DNA of 64,000 nt from Ricinus communis. Taxonomy: Eukaryota; Streptophyta; Magnoliopsida; Malpighiales; Euphorbiaceae. A program made the position numbers and the translations under genes. The stretch spans positions 26,349,001-26,413,000 of the forward strand of contig NC_063263.1 in the NCBI RefSeq assembly GCF_019578655.1, in the 5' to 3' direction. The first letter of the stretch is position 1; each line of letters opens with the position of its first letter. The notes below the pieces were generated by a model, which was not told where the DNA came from, searched no databases, and worked only from the letters and a program-made list of their open reading frames with translations. Shown in pieces: positions 1 through 11,004 of the stretch.

Positions 1-470
1 TCTATCCTCAAGACTTGCAATAAACCTCGTCATCAGCTCCGTTGACACTAACTCTTCACCTTGAGTTGATGGTGTAAGATTAGGCTGCTTAAATTCTGGT
101 GGTTCTTGGCCATCTAAGCTCCATCCAAAGGGTGAATGAGTGCTCAACTCTTGATTGTAGGTGCTTCCATACGAGTCATTTGGCCAACTTCCCGTATAAT
201 TCACATGTTCATAGTTATAAGAACAATGAGCAACATCACTATATAATGGACAATCATTACTCAAATGTAAACCACAACAAAATTCACAAAAAAATTTGAG
301 ATGAAAGGATATGAGTGGAGAGTGATTGGTAGCTCTGCAAAACGATTCCACTCGAGCTTCTAAAGATGCACGAGTATCCCAATTTTTAGCATTCTCTTGG
401 TTCCTGATCCCATTTTCCAACGTGTCATACAAAGAGTTTAGCATTGAACCTCCTTATCATCCACTACCTG
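1..470 (-). pseudogene. gag remnant of an Athila/Tat-type LTR retrotransposon
   Basis: On the minus strand this stretch encodes the same gag segment as 28027-28500. It includes a CCHC zinc knuckle around 255-300 (CEFCCGLH, then a four-residue gap to the last Cys). In the family, this knuckle binds the element's RNA during particle assembly. The reading frame is broken and the piece runs off the left edge. Its tRNA-Asp primer site and LTR lie immediately to the right, as expected for a minus-strand element. The plus-strand ORF here is a shadow. I am confident it is retroelement gag; the exact lineage is less certain. Confidence 0.7.
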
Positions 471-586
471 AATCATAAACTTAACTAAATAAATATGTAC
501 AAACAAAACAAAAATAAATATCAATAAAAATAAAAAAATGGCTAAATTAAAAAATAGCAAATTTCACTATAGTTTTCAAACAGTTT

Positions 587-603
587 CCCCGGCAACAGCG
601 CCA
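587..603 (-). other. Primer-binding site, tRNA-Asp type
   Basis: On the plus strand the site reads CCCCGGCAACAGCGCCA, one base from the 3' end of plant tRNA-Asp(GUC). The minus strand is therefore the reverse-transcription primer site. It lies six bases from the TG end of the LTR, which fixes the element as minus strand. Confidence 0.8.
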
Positions 604-609
604 AAAACT

Positions 610-2016
610 TGATGTGTGCTAATTGTGTTAGCTACAATTTAATCGATGCAGTCTAGCACTAATGGCAAGTATCAAGGTCGTATTCCTCGGGAAAGTGAAA
701 GCCCAGAGTTACTCCTTTGTTCTTTGTTATATTAACCTAAAATAAGTGATGAATACTTTCTAAACTAACTAATAGCTATAAGCTAAGTTCTAAGGGAGAT
801 GCAGGAGTAATTGATAACTAAAATAACCAAGACAAGGAAGCAAACCCAAAGGGGACCTAAACTAGTTGGCAATCAAACAAAAGATAAAGGATTGGTGAGT
901 CTAATTATGCTACCCGTGGATGAATTCTTAACCGAATTCGGTTTCTCTCTCGAGATAACCGAATTCCTAAACCTAATAACCTAAAGTTGGAATCTCTTCC
1001 TAACGATTGATTCTTAAATTAGCATTAAACTTTAATCCGTCTCTATTAAGCTTTGTTAATTCTTAATCCGGCTAGTTAATTGTCCTTATCTCTAAGCGAT
1101 TATTAACCAGTTCTTGCTATTCAAAATTCCAATTGCCAAATGGACTTCTCAATCACACAATTCACAATGTCTCATGAATAATGTATTATCTTATTAATAC
1201 TGAAAGCAAGAAGAATACAAAGCTAACCCAAACAATCCAATAATATAATACTCAGCCAACATAGTAAAGAAATCCCAATGGATTTAATCAATCTAGCTAA
1301 TCATGTTCAATATCAAAATACACAAGAATTCAATTACAACAATGAGTAAAGGTAGAGAAAACCCAATTACACCCTTGGATGAGAGTAAACAACCCCAATT
1401 CCTCTTGCTCGAATTGAATCCATTCTTGTTCCTCTTGCTCGATTTGAAAACCAATCAACGAACCTCGCCCAATCTTCAATCTTTGAAGGGAATCCGATTG
1501 AAACCTTGATCCAAGTCTCCTTTTCCCTTGGTTTCAGCTCAAAAAACCCTTATAGAGAGAAATATTAAGGTTTGGGACGTTCTCCCCCGCTTTCTCTTTC
1601 TTTCCTCTCTTCTTTCTTTTAATTAATTCCCTCTGTCGCCGCCAACATGGCCGTGTTGGGAACATGGTTTGGTGTTCCTGGCCGTGTTACTCTCTGTGGC
1701 CGTGCTCCCTAAAGACTTCTTCTTCTTTGATGGTTGATGCACCCAACATGGCCGTGTTGGTGCCCGTGTTGGGAACAAGGCCAGTGTTGAAACCAACACG
1801 GCCATGTTCAGCTTTCTCATGCTCGTACTTAGCTTGTTTTGGCAACTTTGACGTCTAATTATGCTCCAATTCTTCCCTTTATCATCCTTTGACTTCTTTT
1901 GGACCTCATGCACACAAAAAGACGCATAAGGTGAGTGTTGGGACCAATTCACATCCAAATGTCTATAAAATCAATCTTAAAAACCCCATTTAGATCTGTA
2001 TATTTTACGCACATTA
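610..2016 (-). repeat. LTR (subfamily A) of a minus-strand Athila/Tat-type element
   Basis: About 1.4 kb running from TGATGTGTGCTA to GCACATTA; the last dinucleotide has decayed from CA to TA. It aligns by eye over its full length with the solo LTR at 11005-12448. Its first half also matches the LTRs at 23914 and 28714. A cluster of GGCCGTGTTG-like palindromic motifs lies at about 1645-1810. Gag and the primer site lie on its left. PPT-side internal DNA lies on its right, so this LTR is shared by two element bodies and has no simple target duplication. Confidence 0.8.
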
Positions 2017-3035
2017 AATAAACCCACACTTAGCTTATTCCTTATCCTCAAGCAATCAAAAGTACAATAAGGAAAATAAACCACTAAGGAACAATACTTA
2101 AACTGACAGACAAGCTAGAGAGCTCCTGCACATATCCTTAACAAGCGTAAGTCAAACAAAAAGAAACGAAGCAATCAATTCAAGTATCACAACCAAGATG
2201 CCAATAATTCATAAAATATTGTCTCAACAAAATTATTTAGAACCAACTTCTCACCATATTCACTCTAAGTCACTCAAAGTGTTTAAAGGATAATGTTAAA
2301 TCGCTCAATGCATCAAATACTGCCTTACTTACTATATGCTTGCTCTTAAATCCTACTCCTACCACTTATGGAGAGTCAACAACCATGTTAAGAGGTCTTT
2401 ATAAGGGTTGTAATGGGGATTAGGTAAGGGTAGGTAAATTTAGTCAGAGTTGAACCTATGGTGTTCTGCAATGAAATACATGACCTGCACACAAGTCACA
2501 ATGATCACAAGGGGTAAACAATGGACAGTAGTCCAAGGTGGGAAATAAGAATCAAGTCAAAATGTTTAGCTCACTTACTTTCTTTCTTTTCATCACCTTT
2601 CCCTCTTATTCTTCTATTTCTTTTTTTTTCTTTTTTTCTCATAAGGGAAGAACATTCACATAATAGAGTGAATTTCTTTTAGATTGAAGAAAGCTGCTAT
2701 AAAATTTCACACTATTCCCGAGATAAAAATTCCCAATAAAAATAACTCATGCAAAATCATAACCCAAAGCAGAATAAAACTAAGTGGTAATGGAATACGA
2801 TAAAAAAAATGGTGAAAGAAGGGGTTATCTACAGAATCAATAAACGAATGAAGGCTATTTGGCTAGAATGAAAAACCTAAGTGCCTCTATCATACCAAAG
2901 TGTTAAACTCTCCTTCTGGCCCCCATAAGCATTACCGAGTAAGTTCTAAAAGTAAAGATAGTAATTGGCACTCTCAACAAGAAATAAATACAAGCATATA
3001 TAAGTGCATATAAAGTGTATGGAACAACTTTATAT
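2017..3035 (-). mobile_element. 3'-side internal (non-coding) region of the same retroelement family
   Basis: It begins with a polypurine tract in reverse (AACCCACACTTAGC, compare ATTACCCCACACTTAAGC at 25447). It then resembles 25446-26400, for example the shared GGTCTTTA...GGTTGTAATGGGG segment near 2395 and 25825. No protein can be supported. It contains a pyrimidine-rich run near 2580-2640. It is the 3' untranslated part of a second element copy fused to the LTR on its left. Confidence 0.6.
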
Positions 3036-3164
3036 ATGGGACGTTTGACAAAAGATCCCTGAACTTGCGTAATGCATCATTTTGACCCTCAAACTTTATT
3101 TTTCTTAACAATTAACTCCAAATTGATTTTAAAAAGGTAATATCGACCAGATCAACCTCAACCC
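3036..3164. repeat. Short dispersed-repeat-like sequence
   Basis: This stretch contains text of the form GACGTTTGACAAAAGATCCC followed by a TTTTGACCCTCAAACTT segment. Such wording recurs in small non-coding plant repeats. I see no gene and no clear terminal inverted repeat, so the class is unassigned. Confidence 0.3.
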
Positions 3165-4250
3165 TAACCTTGGATTCACTCGTCCTTCATCTCCCGAGAC
3201 CCAAGAAGGCAGTAACTTTCATCACAGGGATTTTTGTAATTCCCTTGATATCTAGATTTGAAAAATAGATGCTGACATTAGGTCTTTCGGAGTCAGCCCC
3301 AACTTAGGGAGTATGTGAGAAGGAACACGTTGATGGCTAACCCATCATCCATATCACGCATGGGGTTCTCTTCTCCTTGACCTCTAGTACTATATAGAGG
3401 GACTTATTATGGTCTCTTCCCTCAAATGGTAGGTCTTCATCGAGAAGGTAATCATTCCAGTGGTCTTGTCAATCACCATTTTGATCATTTCCTCAAAGGT
3501 AGCTGTTGTGCTAACCCTTGTACCAGATAAGGCCTAATTAAAGTCTTTCTGTGGTTCGATGAGTATATCAACAGTTCCCAGACATTGACTATTTTCTTTT
3601 CCTTCTTCCACCACTCTAACAACATGATATCTTCATCTTTAGGTGCTTACTTATCTTGCTTCTGTTCTTGTACCTCGGCTTCCTTACCCTTACTCGCTAG
3701 TTCAACTTCTTTATTAGAATCATTGTCTGCCTAGATTTCCTTGGCCTTAGTGTCTTAGACTTCACACTTATCCCAAGAACTATACTAGATGTCGATAGCC
3801 ATGACCGACTTCTTTTCCCTTTCTTGCCAAACCTCTAAAAGATAAGATTCACTAGTGGCTTGATCATCGTCTAACCTCTAACCACTCGACACAATATCTT
3901 CAATTTGAATGTCAGCTAAAGGAGGTATCAAATATCAAACTTTGAAGACAAATTTACCCGAAGGCTGCCCTAGTAAGTCTTCACACTCATACCGAGGAAG
4001 TTGTTCAACTTACCATTCACCACAATCGATTAAGTCTTGGATCTCGTGCCTCAAATTGTTGCATTAATCCATCACATACCGAAAGCTTGGTGATACTCAT
4101 AATACTGACCATTGTGAGGCTTAGGACTGTCCTTTGGCAGTTGGGACTTGAGTTTTTTGCTCCATCTTAAATGTTGGAACACCACTAATAGTGGCGCTCC
4201 CAGCTCGATGAAGGCTCTTTGTGTGTGGTTTAGTTCTAGTTCTGGCTTGA
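3165..4250 (-). pseudogene. Aspartic protease region of a Tat/Ogre-like gypsy element
   Basis: Minus-strand conceptual pieces around 3180-3500 read like the Tat/Ogre protease domain: a DEDLPFEGRDHNKSLY-type stretch, then the place where DNGS-like active-site residues belong (here MDDG), then a DIKGI segment. In the family this protease cleaves the Gag-Pol polyprotein. Frameshifts and stops are frequent and no long frame survives. From 3600 to 4250 the sequence looks like a degenerate linker with low similarity. It continues on the same strand into the gag pieces at 4317-6641. Confidence 0.5.
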
Positions 4251-4316
4251 GTCGGGGTATGCTTCAAAAGAGTTCATGATCTCATCTTCATTGAAATTAG
4301 GATTGATCATGGACAC

Positions 4317-5065
4317 TTAGTTTGAGGGTGTAAGAGATTCGTTTGGTGCTAGTTTGATTAGGTTAGTGAATTTTTCAGCATCGATAATGTCTTGAATTTT
4401 ATACTTTAGCCGAATATAATTTTCGGTGCGATGGCCATGTGCTTGGTGGAATATATAGTAGGTGTTGAGTTTATAACTAGGTGCATTAGGGTTTGATGGG
4501 TTCTTAAAGGTAGTAGGATGGAGCACGCCATTTTGTACCAACCTCTCAAAGATCTTAGAGAGAGATTGCTTGAAGTTGGAGAACTTTCTCAGTTGTTGTA
4601 CAACATTCATGTCCAGGGTCCTGCTCCCTTGCTCCCTCCAGCTTGGTAATTTGCCCTTCCACCGTTTCTCACAGTCTTTCTTTTATCATTTTTTATTTCC
4701 TCGATCTATAGTCAATCGTCGTATAAATCCCTGAAGGTCTTCGGATTCATCATCTATAAGCTTTCAACCCATCCTAGAAGAATGTTTCAGACCACCATAC
4801 GAACTTGGTCCTTTTCAGAGGGCTTGTTCTTCATTAGTCCAGCCTTATTCCTCCATCTGGTCAAGAAATCAAAGAAGGATTCATTTGGCTTTTGCTTGGT
4901 GGGCTCGAGATCCCTGATCAACACTTCTAAATGAGTATTATAGTAGTTCTAGTTGACAAAGGAATTGCATAAATCATGCCATTCAGCTTTGGCAGATTTT
5001 TCCAAACGATGGTACCAGTTGACAGCGGGTCCTTTAAAAGACAGTACAAATAGCTTGATAATCTG
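4317..5065 (-). pseudogene. C-terminal half of Tat/Ogre-like gag
   Basis: Minus-strand pieces carry the gag core phrase FKGPAVNWYHRLEKS (about 5000-5045) and the zinc-finger-like HQAHGHRTENYIRLKYKIQD segment (about 4375-4450). In that segment expected cysteines are lost (Cys to Tyr). Gag forms the particle that packages element RNA. Several frameshifts separate the pieces. The coding sequence is cut at 5065 by the TRIM insertion and continues on the far side at 5935, where the text resumes at the same gag position. Confidence 0.7.
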
Positions 5066-5463
5066 TGTGACAACCTGACCTAGAAAAGCAGTCCGATGAG
5101 GGCAAGAAATGGACGCCGGGGCAAAGATAGGATACCTAAACAAGGAGCGGCTTCTAGGAGGCTTCTAGGATGGCAGCACTCTAAGGTACAAGGGTACATG
5201 AATAAATCAAATTGCACATCGAAATGGGTGAGGAATGATTGATAACATATATGTAAAGAGTTGGAACTAATCACACGAGGTGCCTTTTGGTTGTTTGTCT
5301 GTGGAGTTGTAGAAACTCCAAAGTTAAACGTGCTTGGTTCAGAGAAATTCCAGGATAGGGGACCTCCTAGAAAGTTCTTGAACCGGCCAAAAGGACAAAA
5401 CCGTGAGGCCAGTAGGGGCCAAAGCGGACAATATCTCATGTAATCTGGTTCCGAGTCATTACA
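5066..5463 (+). repeat. Left LTR of the TRIM-like element
   Basis: 398 bp, TGTGACAACC to CATTACA. It aligns with 5535-5934 with scattered substitutions and short indels. ORFs predicted on either strand in it are chance frames. Confidence 0.85.
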
Positions 5464-5465
5464 GA

Positions 5466-5478
5466 TGGTATCAGAGCA
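5466..5478 (+). other. Primer-binding site, initiator tRNA-Met type
   Basis: TGGTATCAGAGCA two bases after the LTR end. This is the common plant LTR-retrotransposon minus-strand primer site and it sets the element's orientation as plus. Confidence 0.8.
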
Positions 5479-5534
5479 TGACCCCTCTAGTAGATGTGTG
5501 GTTCGAGGACGAACCAGGCGGAAGCTGGTGGGCA

Positions 5535-5934
5535 TGTAACAGCCTAATCTAGAGAAGCGGTCCAATAAGGACGGGAAGTGGATGCCGGGGCAAAGATAGG
5601 ATACCTGGACAAGGAGCGGCTTTTGGCAGGCTTCTAGGATGACAATACTCTAAGGTACGGGGGTACATGAATGAATCAAATTGCACATCGAAATGGGGTG
5701 GGGAATGATTGATTACATATATGTAAAGAGTTGGAACTAATCACACGAGGCGTCTTTTGGTTGTTTGGCCGTAGAGTTGTAGGAACTCCAAAGTTAAACG
5801 TGCTTAGTTCAGAGAAATTTCAAGATGGAGGACCACCTAGGAAGTTCTCAAACTCGCCAAAAGGACAAAATTGTGAGGCCGGTCGGAGGCCAAAGCAAAC
5901 AATATCTCATGTGATTTGGTTCCCGGTCGTTACA
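5535..5934 (+). repeat. Right LTR of the TRIM-like element
   Basis: 400 bp, TGTAACAGCC to CGTTACA. It is preceded by a purine-rich tract ending GGTGGGCA and followed by ATTTG, the probable target duplicate. Confidence 0.85.
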
Positions 5935-6641
5935 ATTTGAGTCTTGCTTAGCTAAGTAGTTCCCATGATTATTACATACTGCTTCAGATGAACTTTCGGA
6001 TCAGTAGTCCTGTTGAACTTGTTCTTCTCGAGCATTTTAAACTTCGCATGAAGCTTGTCTTCACCTGTCAAAACCAACTCTTCTAAATCATAGGTAGTTA
6101 ACAAACCTTTGATTTCCAGCATGCCATGTATTTTGTCAAGCTTGGTGCAGCCACTCAAAGCTTCGATGGTGGAAAGCGCAGTCTCCCTCTTAGCCTGGTC
6201 TAGCATAAATTCATCAAAGTCCTAAAAATTTTGAGGCACTCCCCTTCTAGTTTAGCATTGGCATTGGAGGCGATAGTAGTAACAGTTGCAATGGTAGCAG
6301 CAGTCTCAGCAGTAATTACAACTGGGTCAACAACAACAGGAGGATTAATTAGTACAATGGGAGTAGCAGATAGGGCTTCGTTTGCAACTATCCCAACCAA
6401 GAGTTGTTGGAGATCTTCTGAATCACTCCCATCAGATCATTGATGACGACATTCTTGAGAATCTAAATGTCTTGATTGTTAGCTCTCTAATTGGCCATTT
6501 CAGATGTAGCTTCATTAGCTTGGAGTCTTGGTCTTTCAAGATGCTCTGACATAGCTTGGATAATCGGAGACTAACCGACGCCATCGGGGCTATCGGGACC
6601 AAAGTATGTGATAATGGTGTAGTGGTGCAAGAATAATTCAT
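5935..6641 (-). pseudogene. N-terminal half of Tat/Ogre-like gag
   Basis: Minus-strand pieces hold the gag segment with DPKVHLKQYVIIMGTT next to the TRIM junction, then a poorly conserved Ala/Thr/Val-rich N-terminal region. The family phrase that should follow (KLFVLSFKGPAVNW) is on the other side of the TRIM, which shows the two halves were once continuous. Multiple stops and frameshifts mark it as dead. The TRIM junction duplicates a CARAT pentamer (minus strand). Confidence 0.65.
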
Positions 6642-6690
6642 TAAATAATAAAACTAAAGACAAATATTATATGGAATCAACTTCTCTTAT

Positions 6691-6703
6691 CCCCAGCGGA
6701 GTC
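6691..6703 (-). other. Possible primer-binding site of the Tat/Ogre-like element
   Basis: CCCCAGCGGAGTC on the plus strand resembles, in reverse complement, the tRNA-Arg-type primer site common in Ogre/Tat elements. It lies just outside gag, where a primer site should be for a minus-strand element. Confidence 0.4.
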
Positions 6704-7690
6704 CTCACTATGGGTGATGGTTTCGGGTGTGCACCTAAGTTTCTTTAGCGACTACGATACTATAGAGCTTTTCAACCTAATTAGGAATACGCTAACTAGA
6801 CATTGAGAGTAGCACGGAGATGGGAGTCACTACCCGGATAATTCATCGGAACACTTTTACTAATGAGTGGCATTTATCAAATTCCATGAGGAAGCTTACG
6901 CCACAAATCTAAAGATGGATCCAAAAGCCAACTTCCCCATTTATGTATCTTAGTCTCTAGTTTTATTATTTTAACAAATCATTCCCTGTAAATACAACAA
7001 TTTATATACAAGCATAAAGACATATAGTTTACCTAGGCCTAGCCATTTTTATTAAGCCTAGCCACATTAAAGTTATTAATCCAGCATGCTAGTTAATTAT
7101 GTACAAGTCGTTCCTAGTCTAGCCCAATTACGAGTTGTATTTTACCCAGCTTTTAATCCTAGATGGACTACTTATTATGATAAGGCCAATTATTGTGAAC
7201 CTAATTCTAATATGGCCTAATCTTAACTAAAACATAGTGAAGTCCACTAAGTCTATTTGGATTTTAGAACTTAAGCCTGATTAATATTGATTAGCCCAAT
7301 GGACTACAATTTTCATATTGGATCGAATTTTAACTTAAAGTTTATATATCCATTTTTTTGTTAAGCAATCATGTTACAATTTATTTAATATACATTAAAT
7401 CATGAAATAAACAAAATAAAGTGCAAAAAAGATAAATCTAACTATTATAACCCGACCTACAACTAAAATTGCAAAGAAAACCCATAAAACCTAGCTACAA
7501 TACACAAAATCAACAAAAGTATATTATACACTCATAAAACACCAAAATTTTGGGCAAAGGAGTGCAAAGCCGATCGGTTATAGGCATAGAGCTGATTGGC
7601 TCTAGGGGCATTCTGGCTATTTCTGTGATTTTCTGCGTAATCCTCATTCTAGAACTGATTTTAACATGCACAAAAGGTAAAAAAATGATA
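6704..7690 (-). repeat. Probable decayed LTR of the Tat/Ogre-like element
   Basis: Non-coding DNA lying between the possible primer site and the start of plus-strand Athila pol. Position argues for the 5' LTR of the minus-strand element. I could not define clean TG/CA ends or find its partner LTR. Confidence 0.35.
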
Positions 7691-7769
7691 GAATATGAAG
7701 GAAATAATAAATAATACTAGATTGAGCCAGAAACCTTAAAAGTTACACAAACCCTAAAAAAATTTGAAA

Positions 7770-10700
7770 ACATTGTGAAAAAGAATGATAGATTAACCAT
7801 GGATATCATTATTATGGATATGGATGAAACTATTGATGTTTCCCTTATTTTAGGAAGACTCTTTCTCACTACAGTTAGGGCCATCATTGATGTTCATGAC
7901 GATAACCTTGTTCATAAAGTGAGGGAAGAACAAGTAAACTTTTAAATTTCTAATGCCATGAAACAACCTTTTGTTCTTGATGACATGGATTTTAGTGATG
8001 ATAAGATGAGCATGAAAATGTTGATTTTATTTCATATATTATTGCTAAAGATCCTCTTAAGTTGTGTCTTATACAAGAACAAGAAAAACTGGGAATATTA
8101 GAAGCTGTTGAGCAATTAGCCTATATCTTGAGGCTGCAAAACCAATGAGGAAGAGGGCATTCAAACATATTAAAATGCCAAAGGAAGAGAGGATGAAACC
8201 ATCCATTGAGGACTCGCCCACTTTAGAGCTTAAGCAGCTCCCAACTCATTTAGAATATGCGTTCTTAGTGGAAGGCTCCAAGCCACGAGTAATAGTTAGT
8301 TCTGAGTTAATGGAGGAATAAAAGTTTAGGCTATTGAAAGTGTTGAGAAGGTGAAAAATGGCCATAACATGGAAGAATGCAAATATTAAAGGGATTAGCC
8401 TTTCATTTTGCATGCACGAGATCCTAATGGAAGAGGAGTTTAAGACTGTGGTGCAACCTCAAAGGTGTTTAAATCCTAACATGGAAGAAGTAGTAAAGAA
8501 GGAAGTGATCAAGCTTCTTGATGCAGGGATAATTTATCCCATTTCATATAGTTCTTGGGTAAGCCCAATACAAGTAGTGCCTAAGAAATTATGCATGATG
8601 GTTGTGATAAATGAAAATAATAAGCTTATCCCAACACAAACAATAACAAGATGGAGAGTGTGCATTGACTATAGGAAGTTAAATTATGCCACTAGGAAAG
8701 ACCATTTCCCATTGCCCTTTATTGATCAGATGTTAGAAAGATTGTCAAGGCATAAGTATTATTGCTTCTTAGATGGTACGTCAGGGTATTTTCAATACCA
8801 ATAGCCCTTGAAGATCAAGAAAGACCTCCTTCACATGCCCTATTGGACCTTTGCCTATAGAGGAATGCCATTTGGTTTGTGTAATGCACCAGCCATATTT
8901 CAATGGTACATGATGGCTATCTTTGATGACTTGGCAGAGGATATTGTGGAGGTCTTCTGGATGATTTTTCTATTCATGAGGACTTATTTGAGCAATATTT
9001 GGAGCATTTGAAGAAGGTATAAATTAGATATGAGGAGACCAATTTAGTTTTGAATCAGAAAAAGTGCCATTTTATGGTACAAGAGGGTATTGTTTTAAGC
9101 CATAAGATTTCGAGTAAGGGAATAAGGTGGACAGAGAAAAAGTTGAAACTATTGAGAAATTTCTACCTCCTTCATTTATTAAAGCTATTAGGAGTTTTTT
9201 CTTGGACATGTGGGGTTCTATTGTAGATTCATTAAAAAATCCCTAAAATAGCTAGACCCCTTACAAGGTCTTTGGAGAAGGATGTCGACTTAGCATTTGA
9301 TGAAGAGTGTACGACAACCTTATCCTCTGTAAAAGCCAAGCTTATAATGCCTCAATTATGGTAGCACCATATTGGAGTCTAGCCTTTCAGTTGATGTGTG
9401 ATGCGAGTGACTTCGCGGTTGGAGCTGCTCTTGGTCAAAGGAAGGAAAAGCATTTTCAGCCCATCTATTATGCCAGTAAAACAATGACTGAAGCGCAAGC
9501 AAACTATACTACTATTGAAAAAGAATTGCTTGCAGTTATCTTTACTTTTGACAAGTTTCCATCATACTTGACCGTTGAGCATTAAGGTATTTATTCTCTA
9601 AAACTGATGCAAAAGCAAGGTTGATAACATGTGTTTTGCTTTTGCAGGAATTTGACTTGGAAATACAAGACAAAATAGGAGTAAAAAACCTAGCAGTTAT
9701 TGCACCTTAAAAACACTTATTTAAAAGAACTACATGAAAGGACATCAATGACCATTTTCCAGATGAGCAATTATACACCATGGTAAGTTTGGTAAGTTGA
9801 TAAGATTTTACAATTCCATAGTATGCTGATCATGCAAATTATCTTATTACTAGGGAACTACCAAAAGATTATTCTTATTAACAAAAGAAGAAATTCTTTG
9901 TTGATTGGAAATATTATTTTTGAAAAGACCATTTTCTGTTTAAAGTATATGCTGATAGGATAATCAGGAAATCTGTAGCATGGCCAGAAATTATGAGCAT
10001 TCTTGGTCATTGTCATAGTGGACCTGCTGAAGGACATTATGGAGCAGGATAACAGCTTAGAAGGTGCTTGAATCAGGGTTTTATTGGCCGACTCTATTTA
10101 AAGATAGCCAAACTTTTGTGCAAGAATGTGATTGTTGCCAGCGCACAAGTAGCATTTCATCTCATGATGAGATGCGCCAACAAGGTATACTTGAATGTGA
10201 AATCCTTGATGTGTGGGGCATCAACATCATGGACCTTTTCCTAATTCTTTTGGTAATAAGTATGTCATGGTAGCTATTGATTATGTGTCTAAATGGGTTG
10301 AGGCACAAGCTTTGCCTTGAAATAATGCTAGGGTAGTTATAAATTTCTGGAAAAAAAATTTCTGCAGGTTTGGCACCCTTAATGCAATTATTAGTGATAG
10401 AGGCACACACTTTTTCAATGCTCAAGTTAGAAAAAAGTGTTAAGAAGGGTTGGCATCACGCACAAATTCACCAACCCCTGTCATCCTTAAACTAGTGGCC
10501 AAGTAGAGAACACGAATAGGGAAATTGTTAACGAGTTAGATGAATGGAAGTTACATGTGTATGAGAATGCTTGTCTAACCAAAAAGCGCATAAAGAGGTG
10601 GCATGATGCTTGAATTAAGTCAAGGAAGGAGTTCCAAGTTGAAGACAAGGTACTTTTATTCAACTCGAGACTTTATTTTTTTCAAATAAGTTGAAATCGC

Positions 10701-10830
10701 GTTGGTGAGGTCCATTTATGGTAAAACAACTTTTTCCATAAGGAATGGTTAAGTTAACGCACCTTGAAAAGGGTTAGTTTAAGATTAATGGCCATAGATT
10801 GAAGTTATATTTTGGAGGAAAATTTGATTC
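7770..10830 (+). pseudogene. Athila-type gypsy pol (protease, RT, RNase H, integrase), decayed
   Basis: Domains run in normal order on the plus strand. The protease tail has LILGRLFLTTVRAIIDV (about 7840-7900). RT has WRVCIDYRKLNYATRKDHFP and FLDGTSGYFQYQ (8650-8802), then RGMPFGLCNAPAIFQ (about 8860). The catalytic Asp-Asp region near 8950 is lost to a frameshift (FWMIFLF in place of F-DDF). RNase H has LMCDASDFAVGAALG and YTTIEKELLAV (9385-9540). The integrase has a zinc-binding region near 10010-10140 and a core with YVSKWVEA near 10290. The tail has a KINGHRLKLYFG segment near 10780-10815. Internal stops include 8803 and 9583. It is part of the element ending at 18188 and is interrupted downstream by the solo LTR. 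Confidence 0.85.
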
Positions 10831-11004
10831 AAGAAAAGAAGTGTTATAACTTCTCGAATCAGGGTGAGAAATCACCTAGATGTCTAGATAAGATGACATT
10901 AAAGAAGTGGTTGGTAAGAGACAATCTACCATATTTTTATTTTTATCTATATTTTTATGTTTATGTTTATTTATTTGTTATTGCAATTTTTTGCATAAGG
11001 AATG

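Larger units (their letters stand above)
5066..5934 (+). mobile_element. TRIM-like miniature LTR retrotransposon
   Basis: Two similar LTRs (5066-5463 and 5535-5934, both beginning TGTRACARCCT and ending TTACA) flank only 71 bp. The internal part has TGGTATCAGAGC, the standard initiator-tRNA-Met primer site, two bases after the left LTR. A purine-rich run lies just before the right LTR. There is no coding capacity, so it must have been mobilised in trans by another element's proteins. It sits inside Tat-like gag. The flanking bases ATCTG/ATTTG look like a 5 bp target duplication with one change. Divergence between the LTRs suggests an old insertion. Confidence 0.85.

Noticed and set aside
99..299. 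Plus-strand ORF repeated at 28170-28382
   Set aside because: It is the antisense of retroelement gag on the minus strand; both copies are shadows.
5080..5565. 161-codon minus ORF
   Set aside because: It lies within the LTR and internal part of the TRIM-like element, with no family features; a chance frame.
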